Source: JBIOYL01 sp044870185
GTDB lineage: Bacteria; Actinomycetota; CALGFH01
Length of the DNA stretch: 9,521 nucleotides
Direction of reading: 5' to 3'
Assembly: GCA_044870185.1 (NCBI GenBank)
Contig: JBIOYL010000396.1
Coordinates: 1-9,521, forward strand
Shown: one piece after another, positions 5,440 through 9,521 of the stretch
Layout of the letters: the number at the start of each line of letters is the position of its first letter
Position numbering within the stretch: the stretch's first letter is position 1
Made by a program: the position numbers and the translations under genes
Notes under the pieces: generated by a model
Databases searched by the model: none
Told to the model about the DNA's origin: nothing
Seen by the model: the letters and a program-made list of their open reading frames with translations, nothing else

Positions 5440-6747
5440 ATGCCGAGTAACCGCCACCCCGACGCTGACTTGAGGACGCCGCCCCAGCCGGCGGCGCCTC
5501 CGACGCCCGCCGCGGCCGTGCGGCACGCCATGTCCGCGGTCTACATCGTGTTCATCGGCAGCGGCCTTGCCTTCGCCAGCTGGGCGTCGCGAATCCCCCA
5601 GGTCCGGGACCGCCTGGAGGTCACCCCGGCGCAGCTCGGGCTGCTCCTTTGGTGCATCGCCGTCGGATCGGTCATCGCCATGCCGCTGTCGGGTCTGGTG
5701 GTGAGTCGGTTCGGCGAGGCGCGCACGATCGCCGTCATGGCAACGACCCTGGCCGTCGGCCTCGCGACGGTCGCTGTCGGCTTCACCCGCGGCGTCACGC
5801 CCGTTGCCATCGGGCTGTTCCTCATGGGGTTCGGCAACGGGACCTGGGATGTGGCGATGAACGTGCAGGGAGCCGCGGTCGAGCAGCGCCTGGGCAGGGC
5901 GATCATGTCCAGGTTCCACGCCGGGTTCAGCGTCGGCACGGTCGCTGGGGCGCTGATCGGCTCGCTGATGGTGGCGCTGCACGTGGCGGTCACCACCCAC
6001 CTGCTCGCGGTCGCCGGCGCCGTCGCCGCCGTCGTCCCTGCGTCCACACGCTGGTTCTTCCCGCACGCAGCGGCCGTGGAGGGCCACCATGAGGACCAGC
6101 CCCGCCGCAGTCCGCTGGCCGCCTGGACCGAGCCGCGCACCCTGCTGATCGGGGTGTTGGTGCTCTGCATGGCCTTCACCGAAGGCACCGGCAACGATTG
6201 GCTCGGGGTCGCGGTGATCGACGGGTACCACGCGGCCGCCGTGCTCGGCTCCCTCGCCCTGGCGGTCTTCGTCGCCTCGATGACCGCTGGTCGCTGGTTC
6301 GGCCCTGGCCTCATCGACCGGTACGGCCGCGTCCCCATCCTCCGCGGCTCCGCGTTCATCGCCTTCGTTGGCCTGCTGCTCGTCGTGTTCGGCTCCGTCC
6401 TGCCGCTGGCGATGGCTGGTGTCGTCCTATGGGGTCTGGGCGCCGCCCTCGGGTTCCCCGTCGGCATGAGCGCTGCCGCCGACGACCCCCGCCGTTCCGC
6501 CGGCCGCGTCAGCGTCGTCGCCTCCATCGGCTACGTCGCCTTCCTCGCCGGACCGCCCGCCATCGGGTTGCTGGGCGACCACGTCGGCGTTCTGCGCGCC
6601 CTCATCATCGCCGCCGGCCTGCTGGCCATCGCCGTTCTCGTCGCCGGCGCCTGCAAGCCCCTAGCCATGGCCGCACCGGCCACCGGCCCAGGCGGCCGGC
6701 CCGGCAACGAGAGCCCCGCGGAGCTGAACTTGCCCCAGCCGCGTTGA
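5440..6747 (+). CDS. MFS transporter, YbjJ-like
   Basis: A 435-residue polytopic membrane protein with about 12 hydrophobic segments. Features typical of the YbjJ-like branch of the major facilitator superfamily are ASWASRIPQVRDRL in the first loop, PAQLGLLLW, VSRFGEARTIAV (the loop 2-3 position), WDVAMNVQGAAVEQRLGRAI, RFHAGFSVGTVAGALIG, and FTEGTGNDWLGVAVIDGY opening the second half. These are secondary carriers driven by ion gradients; the substrate cannot be named. ATG 5440 was chosen because GGAGA lies about 7-8 bases upstream; a longer in-frame start at 5353 adds residues unlike a transporter N-terminus. It is the only protein gene between the two tRNA halves, so it is the candidate cargo of that segment. 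There is no visible terminator after it. Confidence 0.9.
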   Translation: MPSNRHPDADLRTPPQPAAPPTPAAAVRHAMSAVYIVFIGSGLAFASWASRIPQVRDRLEVTPAQLGLLLWCIAVGSVIAMPLSGLVVSRFGEARTIAVMATTLAVGLATVAVGFTRGVTPVAIGLFLMGFGNGTWDVAMNVQGAAVEQRLGRAIMSRFHAGFSVGTVAGALIGSLMVALHVAVTTHLLAVAGAVAAVVPASTRWFFPHAAAVEGHHEDQPRRSPLAAWTEPRTLLIGVLVLCMAFTEGTGNDWLGVAVIDGYHAAAVLGSLALAVFVASMTAGRWFGPGLIDRYGRVPILRGSAFIAFVGLLLVVFGSVLPLAMAGVVLWGLGAALGFPVGMSAAADDPRRSAGRVSVVASIGYVAFLAGPPAIGLLGDHVGVLRALIIAAGLLAIAVLVAGACKPLAMAAPATGPGGRPGNESPAELNLPQPR

Positions 6748-6870
6748 ACCTAGAGTCCGGTCATTCCACCTCGTACTACTCAGCCCGACACGAGCGCACT
6801 GGCTGGACGACCCACCCGACCTGAGCTGCAAGGATCGCACTCGCGGCGACCCGCTGGACGGTCGGGGAGC
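6748..6870. other. Short gap between MFS gene and right tRNA junction
   Basis: No gene is seen. The final 30 bases (about 6841-6870) would form the left arm of the attachment site of a circular form. They contain CGGTCGGGGAGC, faintly like the D-arm region of the broken tRNA (CGGTCAGAGC), but they do not pair with the 3' half. Confidence 0.4.
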
Positions 6871-6879
6871 GACTCATAA
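6871..6879 (+). repeat. Right copy of 9-bp core GACTCATAA (candidate attachment site)
   Basis: Identical to 4967-4975. Here the left flank is non-tRNA and the right flank is the tRNA 3' half, the mirror of the left junction. The recombinase stop codon (TGA, minus strand 6876-6874) lies inside this core, so exchange at the core would not change the recombinase protein. Confidence 0.65.
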
Positions 6880-6914
6880 TCCGCCGGTCGCAGGTTCGAG
6901 GTCTGCCGGGCGCA
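6873..6914 (+). pseudogene. 3' half of the interrupted CAT-anticodon tRNA gene
   Basis: The order is anticodon loop CTCATAA (6873-6879), stem strand TCCGC (6880-6884), variable loop CGGTC, T arm GCAGG-TTCGAGG-TCTGC (6890-6906), acceptor strand CGGGCGC (6907-6913), and discriminator A (6914), followed by CCG rather than CCA. TCCGC does not pair with the local upstream bases (AGCGA) but pairs fully with GCGGA of the half at 4937. The acceptor strand pairs 6 of 7 with GGGCCCG there, with a G-G mismatch at the second pair. The minus strand of this stretch encodes the recombinase tail. Confidence 0.82.
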
Positions 6915-8430
6915 CCGATCCGACCAGCTTACGAACCTTCTCCCCCTCGCCTGGAGAAGATTCGTGGCGTGTGGGGACGCGGAAGATCGGCCGGATCTCG
7001 TCGCGGCTGGAGACGTGAATCTCGTGGACGAGCTGCTGCGCGAGGGCCTTCTTGGCAGTGACGGGGGCATGCTCGACGACCTGGCGCAGCTGGCTGGCCA
7101 ACTCTTCGAGGTCGGCGGGGGTCGGTGGCTCCTGGGTGGCGCTGGCCGCCAGCGCCTGCTGGAGTTCCAGCTCGCGGGCCTGGAGGTCGGCGAGCTTGGC
7201 GCCGAGGGCTTGGACGCGCTTGCCGCACTGGGCCTCTGGCAGGGTGCCGGCCTCGAAGGCGCCCAGGTAGCGCTCGATGGCGGCTTCGGCCTGGTCGACC
7301 TCGGTGCGGATGGCGACCAGTTCCCCCTCGGCGCGGTCGCGGGCGCCGGCGGCCTGGCTGCGGATGGCGCGGGTTGCCTGCTGGGCGAGGTCGGTGCGGG
7401 CAAAGGTGTCCAGCAGGCCCGCCAGGATGGCCTGGTCGAGCTGGTCGGCGGGTAGGCGCTGTGATGGGCAGGCCTGCTTGCCGTAGCGCTGGAGCGAAAA
7501 GCAGGTGTAGTAGCGGTAGCGGTAGCGGTTGCCGATGGCGGCGGTGCCGACGTAGTGCAACCCGCAGTGGGTGCACACGAGCTTGCCGGCCAGCAGGTAG
7601 TCGGAGGCGTTGCAGGCGCTGGTGCGGCGGTCCTCGCCGCGCTCCGCCAGCAGCTGCTGGGCCGCCTGGAAGGTGGCGGGGTCGATCAGGGGCGGGTGGG
7701 GGGCGGGGTGGTGGTGGCCGCGGTAGTAGATCTCGCCGAGGTAGACGCGGTTGCGCAGCACGGTGATGACCGAGGCGTGGCTCCAGGGCCGGCCGGCGCG
7801 GGTGCGGTGGCCGGCGCGGTTGAGCCAGGTGGCGATCGCCCGGGCGCCGTGCCGCTGGCTGGTGTAGCGGTCGAAGATGGTTGGCACCAGCGGCGCCTCT
7901 CCCGGGTGGGGGGTGAGGTGGCCGGTGGTGGTGTCGACCTGGTAGCCGTAGGGCCGGGCGCCGCCGCACCAGGCGCCGCTGGCCGCCTTGCGTTCCATGC
8001 CGGCGATCACCCGGTCGATGATGGTGGCGCGTTCGAACTCGGCGAAGGCGCCCAGGATCTGCACGATCATGCGGCCCACGGGGGTGTGGGTGTCGAAGTG
8101 CTCGCTGGCCGAGCAGAACGCCACCCCGGCCTGGTCGAGCTGGTGCAGGACCTCCAGCAGGCCGCGGAGGGTGCGGGCCACGCGGTCGACGCGGTAGACC
8201 AGCAGGATGTCGTAGCGGCCAGCGCGGGCGTCCAGCAGGGCGCGCTTGAGGCCGGGGCGGTCCAGGGTGGCGCCGCTCATGTCGTCGGTGTACTGGCAGC
8301 CGGGGGCGGGCTGCCAGTCGTCTTGGCTTTGGATGTAGGCGGCGAGCTTGGTGTCTTGGGCCTCGATGCTGAACGGCTGGTGCTGCTCGTCGGTGGAACG
8401 GCGGGTGAGGGTGGCAACGCGCAGGGGCAT
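6874..8430 (-). CDS. Large serine recombinase (site-specific integrase)
   Basis: A 518-residue protein with the full large serine recombinase layout. The catalytic domain carries R10-x-S12 (TRRSTDEQ, nucleophile Ser12), YTDDMSGATLDRPGL, LLVYRVDRVAR, and FAEFERATIIDRV at about residue 131. A recombinase domain follows, from about 159 (RPYGYQVD) to 235. Then come a zinc ribbon with C286, C289, C310 and C321, a coiled-coil at about 345-455, and a closing IHVSSRDEIRPIFRVP segment. Such enzymes integrate and excise elements at short attachment cores without replication. ATG 8430 follows GGAG at 7 bases and overlaps the stop of a 30-residue ORF (TGATG). The last dozen residues (about VRPADLEPATGGL) are antisense to the tRNA 3' half, and the stop is inside the anticodon loop. 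No lost catalytic residues are visible, so it is probably active. Confidence 0.95.
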   Translation of the reverse strand: MPLRVATLTRRSTDEQHQPFSIEAQDTKLAAYIQSQDDWQPAPGCQYTDDMSGATLDRPGLKRALLDARAGRYDILLVYRVDRVARTLRGLLEVLHQLDQAGVAFCSASEHFDTHTPVGRMIVQILGAFAEFERATIIDRVIAGMERKAASGAWCGGARPYGYQVDTTTGHLTPHPGEAPLVPTIFDRYTSQRHGARAIATWLNRAGHRTRAGRPWSHASVITVLRNRVYLGEIYYRGHHHPAPHPPLIDPATFQAAQQLLAERGEDRRTSACNASDYLLAGKLVCTHCGLHYVGTAAIGNRYRYRYYTCFSLQRYGKQACPSQRLPADQLDQAILAGLLDTFARTDLAQQATRAIRSQAAGARDRAEGELVAIRTEVDQAEAAIERYLGAFEAGTLPEAQCGKRVQALGAKLADLQARELELQQALAASATQEPPTPADLEELASQLRQVVEHAPVTAKKALAQQLVHEIHVSSRDEIRPIFRVPTRHESSPGEGEKVRKLVGSVRPADLEPATGGL

Positions 8431-8522
8431 CAGCAGGCTCCGTCACTCGAGCCAGCGGCTGACGGCCAGTTGGGCTGCCATGGCAAGGCGGCCGCGGTGG
8501 GGTCGAGGCGGTGGTGGTGCAT
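8430..8522 (-). CDS. Small 30-residue ORF translationally coupled to the recombinase
   Basis: ATG 8522 is preceded by AAGGAGGAG with a short spacer, the strongest ribosome site in the window. The ORF reads MHHHRLDPTAAALPWQPNWP, then SAAGSSDGAC, and stops at TGA whose last base is the first base of the recombinase ATG. No family is recognised. It could be a true microprotein, or a translated leader that delivers ribosomes to the recombinase start. The site and the exact stop-start overlap are direct observations; function is unknown. Confidence 0.55.
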   Translation of the reverse strand: MHHHRLDPTAAALPWQPNWPSAAGSSDGAC

Positions 8523-8524
8523 CG

Positions 8525-8533
8525 CTCCTCCTT
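8525..8533 (-). promoter_or_regulatory. Strong Shine-Dalgarno site of the 30-residue ORF
   Basis: AAGGAGGAG on the minus strand ends two bases before the ATG at 8522; its AGGAGG core lies about 5 bases from the start. It is much stronger than the site in front of the recombinase itself (GGAG). Confidence 0.6.
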
Positions 8534-8683
8534 GACTGGTGCCGACGCCGTCGCGGCGGCGCCCGGGATCGGGATCGCCAGGAGCGCTCCAACCGCCCGA
8601 GAGGTCAAGGCCATGGCGTGGTCGTGCGCGAGCGCACCCGCGACCGTAGGCAGCAGTGGCCGTGGCGCGCTCGGGTCACGCGG

Positions 8684-8950
8684 CTACCGCGGGCGAGGGG
8701 GTGTCGGCGCGGCGTTGCGCTGCTGCTGGTCGTGCCAGTCGACCAGCAGCCTGGCGAGCAGGGCGACGACCTCGCGTTCGGTGGCCGGGTCGAGGGGGAT
8801 CAGCTCGGGGGGCCGCACCCCCAGCGGGGTGGCGTCGCGGTGCGCCGCGGGCCGCGGTGGCAGCGCGCGAGGACGGGACCGTGGCGAGGACCGCCGCCGC
8901 GGGCTGTGGGACGGCGGGTCGCGACGGTTCGGCGTGTGGGGGACGGTCAT
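8684..8950 (-). CDS. Hypothetical 88-residue protein of the recombinase operon
   Basis: The protein has an Arg/Pro/Ser-rich N-terminal half (about residues 8-45) and an amphipathic helix near the end (LDPATEREVVALLARLLVDW, followed by HDQQQRN). I recognise no family. It is supported by position. Its ATG overlaps by four bases (ATGA) the stop of the methyltransferase once that gene's apparent frameshift is repaired, and it lies upstream of the 30-residue ORF and recombinase on the same strand, with a 161-base gap. No good ribosome site is seen, which fits translation by coupling. It may be an accessory factor of the element, but nothing shows this directly. Confidence 0.55.
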   Translation of the reverse strand: MTVPHTPNRRDPPSHSPRRRSSPRSRPRALPPRPAAHRDATPLGVRPPELIPLDPATEREVVALLARLLVDWHDQQQRNAAPTPPRPR

Positions 8951-9141
8951 GCGCGGGCCTGCCCGGACCGGTCACCCTCAACCCGCGGAGCCCTCCTCGA
9001 GTTCGGGCGCGCCAGACCCTCGGGTTCCCGCCGCGGATCCTTCAGTCCTCGTGAACCCACGGGCTTTGCGTCCCGCCGGAACACCAGCACGTCCTCGTGG
9101 GCGATGATCCGCAGCGGCAGCCCCCGTGCGCGGGCCTTACG
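8947..9141 (-). pseudogene. Displaced C-terminal reading frame of the DNA methyltransferase
   Basis: One frame away from the methyltransferase, the minus strand reads RKARARGLPLRIIAHEDVLV, then FRRDAKPVGS and onward for 64 codons to TGA at 8949-8947. This hydrophobic-basic strand pattern (RIIAHEDVLVFRR) is what normally closes this kind of methyltransferase. The in-frame continuation is instead Cys/Ser/Gly-rich and unlike it. The repaired stop forms ATGA with the next gene's start, which supports this as the original C-terminus. Confidence 0.65.
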
Positions 9142-9521
9142 ACCCGGTCCAGCTGGAAGAACGACGGGCGCCCAACCAGCCGGTCGCCGTTGAGGCCCAC
9201 CAGCAGCGCCACGTTGCGTTCGAACGGCACCAGGCCCGCGGCTTCAGCGGTGCGGGCCAGCTGGCTGGGGAAGTCGACCAGCTGCTCCCGACGGCGCCAG
9301 GGCCGGGCGGTCAGCACCAGCAGCCCGCCGGGGCGCAGCAGCGCCCGGCAGCCGGCCAGGATCTCCGCCAGCGCGGCCAGCAGGGTCGTCGGCCCGACCC
9401 GGCCCAGGTTGGCCCGGTCGGGCGAGTAAGCGTTGTCGTACTTGACCACGCCCTGCCCGGGGCGGGCGTCGACCTGGCCGTGCACGCTGGAGCCGTACGG
9501 CGGGGAGGTCACCACCAAGGC
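9042..9521 (-). CDS. DNA methyltransferase, partial at right edge and apparently frameshifted
   Basis: The frame is open to the right edge, so the N-terminus is outside the window; a TTG at 9518 is interior to the motif and is not a start. The visible part opens with the catalytic motif TSPPYG (motif IV of N4-cytosine or N6-adenine amino-methyltransferases). It continues with CRALLRPGGLLVLTARPWRR and ends the good homology at PSFFQLDRV (about 9141). Beyond it the frame reads Cys/Gly-rich residues to a stop at 9042, whereas the expected continuation is in the neighbouring frame. One missing base near 9140-9144 explains this. The enzyme would methylate DNA using S-adenosylmethionine; the target is unknown, and I see no restriction gene here. 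It heads the operon that ends with the serine recombinase. Confidence 0.8.
   Translation of the reverse strand, partial: ALVVTSPPYGSSVHGQVDARPGQGVVKYDNAYSPDRANLGRVGPTTLLAALAEILAGCRALLRPGGLLVLTARPWRRREQLVDFPSQLARTAEAAGLVPFERNVALLVGLNGDRLVGRPSFFQLDRVVRPAHGGCRCGSSPTRTCWCSGGTQSPWVHED

Larger units (their letters stand above)
4967..6879. mobile_element. Candidate integrated segment inserted in a tRNA anticodon loop (carries a tRNA and an MFS gene)
   Basis: The interval is bounded by the 9-bp direct repeat GACTCATAA and by the two complementary halves of one tRNA gene. Removing 4976-6879 would restore a 74-base tRNA (4937-4975 joined to 6880-6914) with a perfect anticodon stem and 6 of 7 acceptor pairs. 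Inside lie an intact tRNA gene with the same anticodon and an MFS transporter; no recombinase is inside. A serine recombinase starts immediately beyond the right junction. This resembles a cis-mobilizable element beside an integrase-bearing element. The structure is read from sequence; the mechanism and mobility are inference. Confidence 0.6.

Noticed and set aside
6841..6917. Reading 6841-6914 as one complete degenerate tRNA
   Set aside because: A weakly D-arm-like CGGTCGGGGAGC precedes the loop, but the local anticodon stem (AGCGA against TCCGC) fails in three of five pairs and the length is short; the distant half at 4937 fits far better.
6929..8614. 561-codon minus-strand frame overlapping the serine recombinase in another frame, with a signal-peptide-like start
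   Set aside because: The product is His/Pro/Arg-rich shadow sequence of the recombinase; the hydrophobic start is chance.
1..9521. CRISPR array, rRNA, replication origin or classical insertion sequence
   Set aside because: No regularly spaced repeats, rRNA-like stretches, DnaA-box clusters or transposase ORFs with terminal inverted repeats were seen.

Overview
The window is very GC-rich DNA with strongly G/C-biased third codon positions. It carries GTG starts, DUF6458, a CehA-type PHP protein and a large serine recombinase. Together these suggest a high-GC actinobacterium (Actinomycetota), possibly not a streptomycete because the intact tRNA gene encodes its own CCA end. This placement is inference from gene content.

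Left third (1-3617), minus strand: a probable gene series read leftwards. It runs from a small two-helix membrane protein (DUF6458), through a CPBP/CAAX-type intramembrane protease with a roughly 280-residue proline-rich N-terminal extension, and a CREST/ceramidase-like membrane hydrolase, to a PHP-fold metallohydrolase of the CehA/McbA type that runs off the left edge. The last three are separated by only 7 and 9 bases and look like one operon.

Middle (3900-4786), plus strand: a YkvA/DUF1232 membrane protein and a DUF3465 lipoprotein. They overlap or nearly abut (TGATG), divergent from DUF6458.

Middle right (4937-6914): the most unusual part. The 5' half of a CAT-anticodon tRNA gene (4937-4975) stops dead after the anticodon loop. 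Its matching 3' half lies 1.9 kb away (6873-6914). The two halves share a 9-bp direct repeat (GACTCATAA) and their anticodon stems pair perfectly. Between them sit an intact tRNA gene with the same anticodon (5008-5084) and a YbjJ-like MFS transporter (5440-6747). This reads as a small integrated segment that broke a tRNA at the anticodon loop and brings a whole replacement tRNA.

Right third (6874-9521), minus strand: a mobile-element operon read leftwards. It has a DNA methyltransferase (partial at the right edge, with an apparent one-base frameshift), an 88-residue hypothetical protein, a 30-residue ORF with a near-ideal ribosome binding site, and a large serine recombinase. The recombinase stop codon lies inside the 9-bp repeat, in the tRNA anticodon loop, so its last dozen residues are antisense tRNA. 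The recombinase is the obvious candidate to have made the tRNA junctions. It lies just outside the interrupted interval, which suggests accretion of a cis-mobilizable segment next to an integrase-bearing element whose other end is beyond the window.
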